The notes below the pieces were generated by a model, which was given only the letters and a program-made list of their open reading frames with translations, did no database searches and was not told the origin of the DNA. Made by a program: the position numbers and the translations under genes. From Chloroflexi bacterium AL-N1 (lineage in GTDB: Bacteria > Chloroflexota > Chloroflexia > Chloroflexales > Roseiflexaceae), in contig WYDT01000028.1 in assembly GCA_013122435.1 (NCBI GenBank), forward strand, positions 22,347-86,346: DNA of 64,000 nt, read 5' to 3'. Positions within the stretch are counted from its first letter, which is position 1, and every line of letters begins with the position of its first letter. Shown in pieces: positions 38,217 through 48,229 of this stretch.

Positions 38217-40843
38217 TTACTCGCTTTCGTCGATCTGCCACCTTCCTGCATAATCAGGATCGGCTTGTTGGGCGCATTCCCCCGGTTCCCCGTCGTTCTG
38301 CACACAGTTCCAGTACTGTGCGGTCACGGTCTGGGCCTCGGCTAACTCTTGCTCCAGATTGCCGCCTTGCAAGGCGGCATCCAGGGCTTGATACAACCAG
38401 TAGGGTTCCTGTGCCCGTGGGCGTGGGGTTTGCCACCAGCCGGGCATCGCCTGGGACGCCTGCCAGTGGCTGTGGTACGCTTCGGCGGTGCTGATAAGCC
38501 ACGCTGGGGATTGAGACTGAAATGCAGGGCTGTCCACTATGGACTGGCGGGCGGGTATCCCTGGTGGCACTACCGTGTCTACTCCACTCAGATAGCTGAT
38601 CCACTCCCAGCAACCATCGGCATACTCGGTCTCAGCGGAGATATGCAGCCCACGGATGCGGACGGGTTGTCCCCCATCACCCAAATTAAATGGTAGCGGC
38701 TGCACATCAATGGTCTCTTCCAGACCGAGAAAGCTGGCACGCTGCTCGATATCTGCTACGGTATCCAGCCACATCGCGAGGCGCTCTTGCTCCAGCAATG
38801 AATCAGTGCGGTCAAGGATGTTGATGGCCGACCCATATAGTTGCTCATAGGGGGAACTCTCGGCGAGCAAGGTCACCACCTGATCGAGCACGTTGACGAG
38901 CGCAGGGTCGGTGAACTGGGGTTGGCCGCTGGCCGGGTCAAACACGGGCTGACGTGCCTGCTGGAACAGGAGTTCCTGTCCTTCGATAAACCTGGTTGAA
39001 CTGAAGCCAAAGCCATAGATGCGTTCGGTATCGCTACCTTGTGAGAACTGTGCGGCAGCCTGCTGGAGATCGGTCATGGTCCAGTCCGGTCTGGGGGCCA
39101 CGACGGGGCACCTACCAATGCTGTATTCGCCACCAGCACAGGGGCGTCAGCGGTATAGGGCAAGCCCAGCAAGCGCCCGTCCTGTGTGAGCAGGTCGAGC
39201 AGCAGGGGCGGGAAGGCATCCGGGGGCAGTTGGGTATCAGCATCAAGGAAGGGGCGGACATCGAGCAAGGCCGTGAGGTCCTGTGGTGGTCGAAACAGGT
39301 TGGTGGCAAAGCAATCGCTGGTCTGAGCGAGTTCCGCCAGTTCGAGCTGTTCGGCCTCGGTCCCGACGATGGTGACAGCAAGGCCAGGCCGTTCCTGACT
39401 GAAGGTCTGGGCTACCTGTTCCAGGGCGGTGCGATTGTGTTCCTCACTCCCCATAAAGCGCAGGACGGTTTCACCTTCTTCAGCCACAGTCTCTGGTATC
39501 GGGGTGGCGACGATGATGGGTGGACCGGGGGTAGGGGTTGGTTGTTGTAAGAACTCTTCCCAACTGCGCTGGGTTTCGGTGTAGGCAGGCCCCACTGCCA
39601 GTGCAGGTTCAACATCATTCTGGATGACATCACGAATGGCACTGTCTATCCATCCGGCTGGGATTATACGATTTACTGGTGGTTGGTTTAGGGCTTGCTC
39701 GACAGCTGTCGCAACGGCGGGGTCAAGTTGTTCAAGCACCTGTTCTTGCTCGAGCACCGAGCGACGGGTAGGGAGGAATGATCCGGTTTGGCTTTGGGGA
39801 GCCTGGCGACTTAGGAAGCTCAGCCAGCGCCAAGCGGCTTCGGGATGTGATGTTCCACTGCTCATCACATAGCCACCATTCGATACGCCAGAAATTACCA
39901 TAGGATGTGGTATTTGTGGAAAAGCGACTACATCGGTAGCAAAGGGCCATGGCCGATCAGGAATGCTATAACGCAAGGGCCAGATAGCCACTTGTTGGTC
40001 TTCGACTAGTCTTTGCACATTGATGATCTCATCTGGGTTAAATTGGCCCATAAACAGACCTCCCGACTCTATCAACCGTGTCACATTCTCAACTACAGTT
40101 ACTGCCGCCGGATCATCGGGTAACATCAACTCATTTGCTGACTGAGGATCATCACGTTGATGGTCCATCGCAACGCCAGCCTCGGCCAGTTCTCCCCGTA
40201 GTGCCAGGTCAAAGGAATCTTGAAAAGTAATGATACCATAAGTAGTAATGGTATCACCATCACGCTCGGCCAATTGTTCAAGTGCCCGGCGTAGGTCAGG
40301 CCAGGTCCAATCTGACTGTGGTTCTGCCACGCCACGTTCTTGGAAGAGCTCCTGATTATACTCATAGACCGTTACTTGGGTGCTTTGAGGGAGGCGCCGA
40401 ATAGTCCCGGTCTCCGGCAACATACCTGGCCAGAAATCATCAGGCTCAAACGCGGGGTCAGCTTCGATAAAGGGCCGCAGATCTTGTTCAGCCTCCTCCG
40501 AGAAGCCATTGCCAATATAGGTATCGGCAAGACCGGCTAGTGTGCGGGCAATTTCATCGCTCGTTCCAGCGAGGTCTTCAAGCAAGGGCCGCATTGGTTC
40601 AGTGGTATCTACCAGTTGCACCTGAATAGTAGGTTGTTCGCGATTGAAAGCTTCGACTATTGGTACATAGGTTGGGATTGCATTCCCCGGTACGCCAAAG
40701 GTAATCACGACTGGACCATCTGTCGGTTCGGTCGTGGGCGCATCTGCGGGACCAGGGTTGGGTGGTGGTACAGATGCTTCGGGGACACATCCAGTCAATA
40801 CAATCAACAGGATTATCAGGCATAGGGATATGTTTCGGGGCAT
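38217..40843 (-). pseudogene. Bi-domain solute-binding lipoprotein, paralog C, frameshifted
   Basis: An extracytoplasmic lipoprotein with two tandem family-1 solute-binding domains. AGGAGAACTTTC precedes the ATG at 40841-40843; the signal peptide ends in the lipobox LTGC. Domain 1 has AWRWLSFLSRQ, then a linker PTPTPGPPIIVATPIPE, then domain 2 with TSDCF and CWEWISYLS. The frame breaks near 39100 (NTALVGAPS, then APRPDWTMTDLQ in another frame) and runs on to 38217. Domain 2 keeps four cysteines, domain 1 none. The closest relatives are paralogs A and B beside it. No permease or ATPase is near. It may be a sequencing artefact or real decay. Confidence 0.8.
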
Positions 40844-40958
40844 GAAAGTTCTCCTACGTTTAGTTCTCTCGTTACTACAATTATGCACACAGTAAACACT
40901 ATATCATATCTATTCCTTCAAACGGCACCGGGGCAAGCCCGGCACCTGCACTTACTTG

Positions 40959-43653
40959 TTATTCGCTTTCGTCGATCTGCCACCGTCCTTCATAATCAGG
41001 ATCAGCCTGTTGGTCGCATTCGCCCGGTTCTCCCTCGTTCTGCACACAGTCCTAATACTGTGCGGTTACGGTCTGGGCCTCGGCTAACTCCTGCTCCAGA
41101 TTGCCTCCCTGTAACGAGGCATCGAGGGCTTGGAGTAACCAGTAGTCATCCCATGTCATGTCTTGCGACAACACTGGTGTTCCCGATGCCGTTTGGTTCC
41201 ACGCATCACGATAGACCTGATACACGTTCTGTGATTCGGTTCCGACCTGTTGTACGAATACTTCCGACTCTGCCACCGAAACCCGTGCCGGATACCCAAC
41301 ACCACGCCCGTCAGGTTGTGTGCTCAGGTGCATTAGCCACTGCCAACAGGCTGTTGCATGAGGGGTATCTGCTGCAATGTACAAACCCAGTGTCACTCGT
41401 GTAAGTGCAGTACGGGTTGCAGCACCTCCTGGCAGTGGTGCCGATGCAGCATCATCAATCGCTTCGACTACACCGAAGCGAGTAGTTGAGTCGTGCCACA
41501 TAGCTATTGGCCCATCTGCTATCAATGCTACGGCAGAATCACTTGGCATATCTGACGAATATCCTGGGAGGCGTTGGTGAGGCGATGATTTACGCAACAA
41601 TGTTATATAGTCCTGCAATGACTGCACTACTGCTGGATCGGTAAACTGAGGGTTTCCGTCTGTAATACTCACTACAGGAGCATCAGCGGCGGTCAACATC
41701 CAGCGTAAGTCAGGGGTAACGGTATCTGGGAGCATGTAGCCATACTGACCAGCATTTGGCACGGTAAGTTCACGAGCAGCAGCAACAAAGTCATCTAAGG
41801 ACCAATCAGCATCTGGTGGAGCAATACCTGCCACATCAAACAACTCGGGACGATACTGTAAAGTCGGTACATCTACGCGATACGGGAGGCCAAACAAACG
41901 TCCCTCGTACGTAAACGGTTCTCGCAACACGGCAGGATGTTCATCGAGCGAGACGGTTGCATCAGCGTCAAGCAATGGTCGTAGATCATACAGATGAGTT
42001 GGCGTAGCAGCAGATGGGTTTACCCACGAGACAAAACAGTCGCTGGTGGATGCAATCGTAGTGGAATCATTGGTATCGACTGTAGATAGTTGCACAACCA
42101 CATCAGTAGACTGCTGATTGAAGTTTGTAACAAGAGGACTCAGGGATTGTTGGAGTTCAGTTGGGACAGCAAACGTGATGGCTGTTGCATTGTCAGGTAC
42201 AACCTCTGGTGCGGGGGTAGCCACAACTGGTGCAGTGGTGTCCGAGGTGGTTGCAGATGAGGATTGTAGCAATTGCTGCCACTCATTGAACCCTTGTTGA
42301 GTGGTCTGAACTGCTTCAGCAACGGTTAGTTCGTCCAGTGCCACCCGATAAACACCACCTGTCAAGCGAAATTGATGAGCAATCTCTGTGACTGCGGAGG
42401 AGGTATTAACAGGGCGTGATAGGGTTGCCTGCAAGGCTTCTACTGACTCAGGATCGAGTTGATCCCAGAACCCACTGGCTTCGGCAACTGTTGGTCGTGC
42501 TGGTACTGCAAGTGCATAATCTTTTTCGCTGCTTGGCAAAAACGCCTGATGACTTAGAAAGGAGATCCAGCGCCATGCTGCTGCCGGATGCTCTGTGCCA
42601 GCACTCATAATATACCCATCCAGATCAACCGCAAAAGGCAAGGGCATATCGGGGAACGGGACTGACCCGACCGGAAAATCGGGGCGATCAACAGGATCGG
42701 TGATGAGACCAGTTGGCCACATACCAACCTGCCCAGACTGTACCAAGGCAATATTCATAATTCGATGCACTGTCTGATAGTTCCAGATAAAGGGCGCCTG
42801 TGTCGGCCATGGCCAAAACCTGACGTAATGCTGTTTCGGCAGTTTCAACATCAAACGTTGCTCGGTCAGCAGACAGTGTGGCCAGATCGGGGTCAATGTT
42901 CAATAACTCACCAACCAGTGCGACTTGTCCTGTGCCTTGATCCAGCAGCCCAAACACATCGACTGAATCACCCGTCTTCTGGGCCAGTCGTTCCGCAATC
43001 GTTCGCATATCCTGCCAGGTCCAATCTGCCGTTGGCTCGGCAATACCATGTGTCGCGAAGAGTTCCTTATTGTAGGAAAGCGTAGGGACAAAACGTGTGT
43101 TTGGCAAAAGATACACACCACCGCTGAACGAAGCAGCATCAAGCATACCGGGGTAAAAATCATCTATATCGAAGGCCGCATCTGCGTCCATTAATGGTTT
43201 CAGATCGTATAAGTAAGGACGCTGAATGTCCCAGATGCCCGACAGCACGGATTGGGCTGTATCTACACGTTGTACTGTTGCCTCAGTTACGTGTGCTACC
43301 CATTCTATTTGCGGCAAACCGTCACTTTCGGTGCTGAGAACATCATCGATGGCAACAAATTCGACCCGAAGTGCGCTGAAGAACGGGCGGTGATGCTCCT
43401 GGGCCCCAAATGTGATGGTTGTTACGGTAGCTGCATCTACGTTAGATGAATCAGGTGCTGATGGAACTGGTGTGTTCGTCGTGCTGGCTCCATCAGCTTC
43501 TGGGATGTTTGACTCCGATGGAGGACTACCAAAAGCACAGGCTATTAAACCGATGCTTAAAAATATGCCAGCTATTCCACGAATAAACCGTTTTAATGTT
43601 GGTCGAGTTGTGGCGTAATACTTATTCACACAGTCACACTTCCCCTCATACAA
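40959..43653 (-). pseudogene. Bi-domain solute-binding lipoprotein, paralog B, frameshift plus amber
   Basis: Same architecture as paralog A. The signal peptide FIRGIAGIFLSIGLIAC ends in a lipobox; the start is the ATG at 43651-43653 or a GTG at 43627-43629. The frame shifts near 42775 (DSAS, then RIMNIALVQSGQVGMWP). A second lesion is a TAG at 41052-41054 in the place of a Trp codon of paralog C (TAQYWNC against TAQY-stop-DC); past it the frame runs on to a TAA at 40959-40961, ending WQIDESE as in C. Motifs: AWRWISFLSHQ in domain 1, TSDCF and ACWQWLMHLS in domain 2, linker APVVATPAPEV. The last 170 bases are nearly identical to those of paralog C. Confidence 0.8.
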
Positions 43654-43677
43654 TGATAAACAACTACGTGTTTGCTA

Positions 43678-46185
43678 TTATTCTGGAATTTGTTGCCATC
43701 CGGCATAGTCAGGATCAACCTGATTTGCACATGTTGCACCGCTTTCTTCGATCTGTATGCACTCCAGGTATTGTTGCGTCAATATCTGGGCTGCTGCCAA
43801 TTCCTGTTCCAGATTAGCTCTTTGCAATGCTTCATCAATTGCCCGATTGAACCAGAACGTATCTGGCCAGAGAATAGTGTCTGACACTTCTTGCGCTGCC
43901 ATTTGAGCTAGCTTATCCTGATAGGTAGTATACACTTCGTAGATCTGTGGCGGGGTGCTCTCCTGAAAGTCGGTTGACTCGATTAGTTGCTGATACGCAG
44001 GGAGATGTCCTTCATAAACAGACACGTTTTTGCTCATAAAGGTAATCCATTGCCAGCATGCCTGAGCCTGTTCATCAGATACATCTGCGCCAATATACAC
44101 CCCTATAGTACCTGGCAGTGGGACACGACTGTCCGGTAATCCAAGTGGTAATGGTGCTACTGTAAGATTTCCATCACTTGCAGCTACATCGTCAAATCGC
44201 ATCCCAACCTGTCTTCCACGGATCAACCAAAACGCATCGTCGTCATGCGGTATGTCGGGAGCATAGGCAAAGAGTTGGCTGTTTGGTGATGCTGTCTGTA
44301 GCAGATCGATGAAAAACCGTAACGCCTGGATGACATCTGGATCGGTAAAGTTGGGTTGCATGCTTTCACCCTGTTGTTCAAAAGCTGATGCTCCAAAAAG
44401 ATCCAGTACAATGGATACTTCATCACCGAGAAAGCCGTAGAACTGCTTTTCCTCGGATGTCATAGCCACAGCTGTTCGCAAGAAATCCTGAGGAGTCCAT
44501 TCAGCAGTTGGATAGGTCAGCCCTGCTGCATCGAAGGCCTCAGCATCGTAGAGAATTGCTTGAATACGTAACGTTAAGGGTAACCCGTATGTACCTCCCT
44601 CATGCTCAAAGTGTCGAAATACAATCTCGGCATAATCAGAAGTCCGAAAGGTCGGGTCAGCATCCATGTAGGGCTGCATATTCAGGAGCATATCCCAGTA
44701 TGCTCGCGTGGGTGCACCGGGAGCAACAAAGCAATCCCCATCCTCGGCCATAGCCGGAAAGCTAATTTCGTTTCGGTGTTCGACATTATTGAGGTGTACC
44801 TCGATTTCGGGGTACTCTTCCTGAAATTGTTGTGCAACCTGCCGCATGATCGTTTCCTGGAAGTATTCGGAACGAAAGTTAAACGTGATGCTGGTTGCTT
44901 CAGCCGATCTATCGGGTACAGGCGTTGCCACTACTGGTATCACTGGAGTCGTTGTGGATGTCAGTATATCCTGTTGAGCAAATATGGTTTGGAAATTCTG
45001 GATGGCGGTCTCAACTCGTGTTTCTCCATGTACAACCTCTGGTAGCACCTGTACCAGTGTAGAGTTCAAGGCATTCTGGGCCACACTGGCTGTAAGTGAT
45101 GGAGCCGGACGGGTAAGGGCCTGCTGAATGCCTGTGCGAGTTGTCTCATCATATGCTTCGAGCGCATCAGCCGGAATGAGTGATTGACGGGCGGGGAGTC
45201 TGAGTATCTCGTCTGATGGAGACGTGATCGGTTGTTGACTCAAGAATGACAACCAGCGCCACGCCTGATCGGGAAAGGAACTGCCGCGACTCAGGATGTA
45301 TCCACCATCGACAGTCGGTGCGGCTTCTGGCCAGATAGTGGTACTTATGGGTATGCTTGCTGGTGAGGTTGCATTTTGCGCGACTGCCAGTTCTGCCGGC
45401 CAGATGACTAGCTCACTCGCTTGGATCTTTTGTTGAAGAGCATCTCTGTCGTAAGCTGCTCCAGCAGATGTATCGGGAATGAAAAGCACGCCTGATTGGG
45501 CATACTCAAGTGTCTGCTCAAAGGCGTTTTTAATAACAGCAGTTTCAAGCCCTGAAGACGAAACAGTTTCAAAATCAACGCCCTGTTCGTCGAGTGTATG
45601 GGCAAACACCTCCCATCCACCATTGCCATCTAACAGCCCATATACATCGATAGCATCACCTCGTTTTTGTGCGAGTTGCTGTGCTGCTATGAGCCAATCA
45701 TCCCAGGTCCAGGTTGCAGTGGGTGGTGACAAACCCACCAGTTCCCAGAGGTCGGTGTGATAGTGCATTAACCGCACCTGCAGTGTATGGGGCAAGATGT
45801 AGATGGCATCGGTCGTAGGGAATGCAGCAGGAGCATAATCATCTTGATCAAACGTTTGATCTGCATCAATGTATGACCTTAGGTCCGCCAATCCATCATT
45901 GAAAGGTTGTGGCGAGCCAATAGCCGGTACCACTGCCGTATCTGCAAGCTGTGCAATTTCCTGCGTGGTGGCATCGAGGGGTCGGGCAATAAACTGTACT
46001 CGGACATCTGCATTGGTGTCATTGAACCGTGCAATAAGTGGTTCGTATATCTCACGCTCCCTCTCTGGGGCAGCAAAGGTGATGGTAACAGGTGCTACTG
46101 TTTGGGTTGGTGGCACTGGGGGCAGCATGGTTTCGCATGAACTGAGGCTCACCCACAAGATACAAAGTAGACAGATATAGCGCAT
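43678..46185 (-). CDS. Bi-domain solute-binding lipoprotein, paralog A (intact)
   Basis: An 835-residue lipoprotein. CCTGGAGTCATGT precedes the ATG at 46183-46185, and the signal MRYICLLCILWVSLSSC ends in a lipobox (LSSC); an ATG 21 codons upstream gives a non-signal extension. Two family-1 solute-binding domains (about residues 30-400 and 440-830) each have the AWRWLSFLSQQ/ACWQWITFMSKN motif. The linker is TTTPVIPVVATPVPD. Domain 2 has four Cys (DGDCF, ACWQW, LECIQ, GATCA) that also occur in paralogs B and C; domain 1 has none after the lipobox. No ABC permease is close. The gene is last but one to the Cys-rich Tat peptide gene on the same strand, 114 bases apart. Confidence 0.88.
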   Translation of the reverse strand: MRYICLLCILWVSLSSCETMLPPVPPTQTVAPVTITFAAPEREREIYEPLIARFNDTNADVRVQFIARPLDATTQEIAQLADTAVVPAIGSPQPFNDGLADLRSYIDADQTFDQDDYAPAAFPTTDAIYILPHTLQVRLMHYHTDLWELVGLSPPTATWTWDDWLIAAQQLAQKRGDAIDVYGLLDGNGGWEVFAHTLDEQGVDFETVSSSGLETAVIKNAFEQTLEYAQSGVLFIPDTSAGAAYDRDALQQKIQASELVIWPAELAVAQNATSPASIPISTTIWPEAAPTVDGGYILSRGSSFPDQAWRWLSFLSQQPITSPSDEILRLPARQSLIPADALEAYDETTRTGIQQALTRPAPSLTASVAQNALNSTLVQVLPEVVHGETRVETAIQNFQTIFAQQDILTSTTTPVIPVVATPVPDRSAEATSITFNFRSEYFQETIMRQVAQQFQEEYPEIEVHLNNVEHRNEISFPAMAEDGDCFVAPGAPTRAYWDMLLNMQPYMDADPTFRTSDYAEIVFRHFEHEGGTYGLPLTLRIQAILYDAEAFDAAGLTYPTAEWTPQDFLRTAVAMTSEEKQFYGFLGDEVSIVLDLFGASAFEQQGESMQPNFTDPDVIQALRFFIDLLQTASPNSQLFAYAPDIPHDDDAFWLIRGRQVGMRFDDVAASDGNLTVAPLPLGLPDSRVPLPGTIGVYIGADVSDEQAQACWQWITFMSKNVSVYEGHLPAYQQLIESTDFQESTPPQIYEVYTTYQDKLAQMAAQEVSDTILWPDTFWFNRAIDEALQRANLEQELAAAQILTQQYLECIQIEESGATCANQVDPDYAGWQQIPE

Positions 46186-46209
46186 ACATGACTCCAGGGA
46201 TATAAACGT

Positions 46210-46250
46210 ATGTGATGCCTCATCGATACTGTACGATTGAGGCATCACAT
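46210..46250 (-). promoter_or_regulatory. Perfect 13-bp inverted repeat between the peptide and lipoprotein A genes
   Basis: ATGTGATGCCTCA at 46210-46222 and TGAGGCATCACAT at 46238-46250 with a 15-base loop. It lies in the transcript between the Tat-peptide stop (46300) and the lipoprotein A start (46185). There is no U-tract, so it may be an mRNA-stabilising or attenuating element or a repressor site. Confidence 0.65.
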
Positions 46251-46299
46251 ATCACATTGTGCAAATGTGCGTATCCGTTGTTATTAGAGTGTGATTAAG

Positions 46300-46659
46300 C
46301 TATACGATACACACACAACCTGTTGAAGGATACTCCGTTTTTACCTCGCAACTATAGTTACAATTCGATTGACACACGAAAGTGTATGTGCGTTTTCTCG
46401 TCTTGTGACCAGATCCACAGGGAACACAGTCGTATATTGGCCTTGATGGGCAGTTAACTGTGACACCACAGCAAGTACCAGCCAATGCCTTTGAACTAGA
46501 TGTAGCTAATCCTAAACTTGCTCCAATACCCATACCAAAACCAAGTAGAGGTAACTTTCGCAGGAATCCACGCCGTGACGTTGCAACTGCAACAGCTTTT
46601 GTTGTGCGATCTAACACATTTTGGTCTGTGGTGTCTTCGTTCCGTTTCCTAAAACCCAT
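46300..46659 (-). CDS. Tat-exported cysteine-rich small protein
   Basis: A 119-residue precursor. Residues 1-26 are a polar extension. The twin-arginine motif is TSRRGFLRK (Arg29-Arg30), followed by a hydrophobic region and an AxA-type cleavage site SKALA (after residue 60). The mature 59 residues contain ten cysteines at positions 63, 64, 70, 78, 81, 96, 100, 104, 115 and 117 of the precursor, and no Trp. This recalls the Cys-rich, Tat-exported light chain of methylamine dehydrogenase (MauA), but the Trp pair that makes the TTQ cofactor is missing, and the length is shorter. The MauD-like and MauE-like genes lie immediately upstream. AGGAGAACATT precedes the ATG. Function unknown. Confidence 0.82.
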   Translation of the reverse strand: MGFRKRNEDTTDQNVLDRTTKAVAVATSRRGFLRKLPLLGFGMGIGASLGLATSSSKALAGTCCGVTVNCPSRPIYDCVPCGSGHKTRKRTYTFVCQSNCNYSCEVKTEYPSTGCVCIV

Positions 46660-46736
46660 AATGTTCTCCTATCTGATAATACACTTCTGATATTGCCCAG
46701 TGCAACATCAGACCCGCATGGGTTAACTTCCCCAGA

Positions 46737-47309
46737 CTAAAACTCACTTACTACAGGTAGAGGTGAGTCTGTATGTGATACACTCCATCCAACCGTGTGA
46801 TCAACAAAATACATACGCTCATCAAGCTGTACAATGGTTGGTGTGCTACTGATCCCCCATTGATTAGAAAGAGCCTGTTGATGATCAATGAGTACCGGAA
46901 CAGTAGAGGGAAGCGCGGTTTGTTGTACGAGGGTAACGGTTTCAGTAACAGTGCCAGTACTCACAATAATTTGCTGCGCTGCCTGTGCTGTTGGCAGCAT
47001 CGGTTCGCCACGTGCGACAGTTTGCATCAGTTCGCGACATGGACTGCAACCAGGACTGATAACGGCTATAGTGGTTGGAACACCTTGAAACGTTGAAATT
47101 GCACGTTCCTCTCCACTAAGGGTATGTAGTTGTATATCAATCACAGGTTTACCAGCAACCAGGTTTACTGGTGGGTCTCCCATCGGCTGCCATTTTTGTA
47201 GTGCGTCAAATAGCGTCCCCATATTGCGTAATATACTCACCAAAACCAGAGCGATCAGTAGTAATAATACCCATAAAACTATATAGGAAACCAGCCATAC
47301 CCCTGTCAC
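46737..47309 (-). CDS. Membrane-anchored thioredoxin-fold protein (MauD/TlpA-like)
   Basis: A 190-residue protein with one N-terminal helix (about residues 7-28) and an extracytoplasmic thioredoxin fold. The active site is SPGCSPCREL (Cys-Ser-Pro-Cys), and the cis-Pro loop is GISSTPTIV. The position after a MauE-like gene fits MauD, which helps form the disulfides of the MauA light chain in methylotrophs. Here the likely client is the Cys-rich Tat peptide encoded next, and perhaps the Cys-bearing lipoproteins further on. The gene lies 58 bases after the MauE-like gene and 77 before the peptide gene, in one predicted operon. Confidence 0.87.
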   Translation of the reverse strand: MTGVWLVSYIVLWVLLLLIALVLVSILRNMGTLFDALQKWQPMGDPPVNLVAGKPVIDIQLHTLSGEERAISTFQGVPTTIAVISPGCSPCRELMQTVARGEPMLPTAQAAQQIIVSTGTVTETVTLVQQTALPSTVPVLIDHQQALSNQWGISSTPTIVQLDERMYFVDHTVGWSVSHTDSPLPVVSEF

Positions 47310-47367
47310 ATCTGTCTCCTTAACTCATTTACAAAAAATTGCTTTGAGACCGCAAACCCATGGCCTT

Positions 47368-47985
47368 CTATCGATATCCTGATGACGTTTTATCCCGTAA
47401 CTGTATGGTACGTATTTCAATGTCTATCAACCATTCGATCAACTGAGTGACGATATAACAGCACGCTATTAACAGAAGAGTCAGAATTGTTAAAGGTATT
47501 GCTGTCAACATATACCATTCCTGCTGCCAGAATATCCACCAGGCATCTGCTGTAAGAACAAGCGGTGCTCCTGTTATTAATACAATTGACAGTAGCAATA
47601 GCCAGATATTACGAGCAACGGTTCCCCAACTAATCATCTTGTTTCCAGCGATACCGTGGCAATTGCAATCCAGTACACGACCGCGTTGGAGATTGATCGT
47701 AAGTGCAACAATAAAACTAAGTAGCATCAAAGCGGTTGCTGCTGCGGCAACCGGAAGAGCGATGCCAAGTAGCAATGCCATAGCTACCATAAGCTCGACC
47801 CAGGGTAGACATAGCGCAAAAAGACGTGCGAAACGTGGCGGAAGAACGCGATAATCAATGGTTCCCTGAGTAAATTGTGGAAGATTGCGCAGCTTACCTA
47901 TGGCTGAAGTTAATGAAAATATGCCCAGATATGTACGTATGACAAACACAAGCAACGCTACTGGTGTAAAATCTTCTGTCACCAT
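47368..47985 (-). CDS. MauE/DoxX-type redox membrane protein
   Basis: A 205-residue protein with four to five helices of the MauE family. The conserved opening FVIRTYLGIFSLTSAIGKL is followed by the paired cysteine motif LDCNCHG, in the place of the CGCFG motif of MauE. MauE is thought to pass electrons or oxidising power across the membrane to MauD and the MauA disulfides. The ATG at 47983-47985 follows AGAGAGACATCTGTA. The gene heads a predicted operon with the MauD-like and peptide genes, and no structural methylamine dehydrogenase genes are present. Confidence 0.87.
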   Translation of the reverse strand: MVTEDFTPVALLVFVIRTYLGIFSLTSAIGKLRNLPQFTQGTIDYRVLPPRFARLFALCLPWVELMVAMALLLGIALPVAAAATALMLLSFIVALTINLQRGRVLDCNCHGIAGNKMISWGTVARNIWLLLLSIVLITGAPLVLTADAWWIFWQQEWYMLTAIPLTILTLLLIACCYIVTQLIEWLIDIEIRTIQLRDKTSSGYR

Positions 47986-48229
47986 TACAGATGTCTCTCT
48001 TACACAAGATAACCAAATACACCCAAACGTGTTATGCTCAAAGCAATGTAGTTGTAAGAAACTCTCCCTATCTCCTTGCTATCAATCTACTATGTATTGA
48101 TGTGTTTGTATATCTTTATTTAAGAAAAATCGGGTATGAATATATTAATGTATAATAATTGTTGTAGTCAATGGGTGACTCCCGATAGTAATGGTAGGGA
48201 TGTCCCGAATGTACTGTTGTATATCTCTG

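Noticed and set aside
37148..38305. 385-codon minus-strand frame across the FtsX permease
   Set aside because: It is a shadow of the permease gene, with a His/Asn/Arg-rich composition typical of antisense frames and no ribosome binding site.
6281..41054. Genome-wide recoding of TAG as a sense codon
   Set aside because: TAG ends several intact genes at their natural C-termini (MurJ-type, Ldh2-type, DUF1697, ureE, ureF).
46300..46659. Cys-rich Tat protein as a true methylamine dehydrogenase light chain (MauA)
   Set aside because: The mature part has no Trp, so the TTQ cofactor cannot form, it is about half the size of MauA, and no heavy-chain gene is present.
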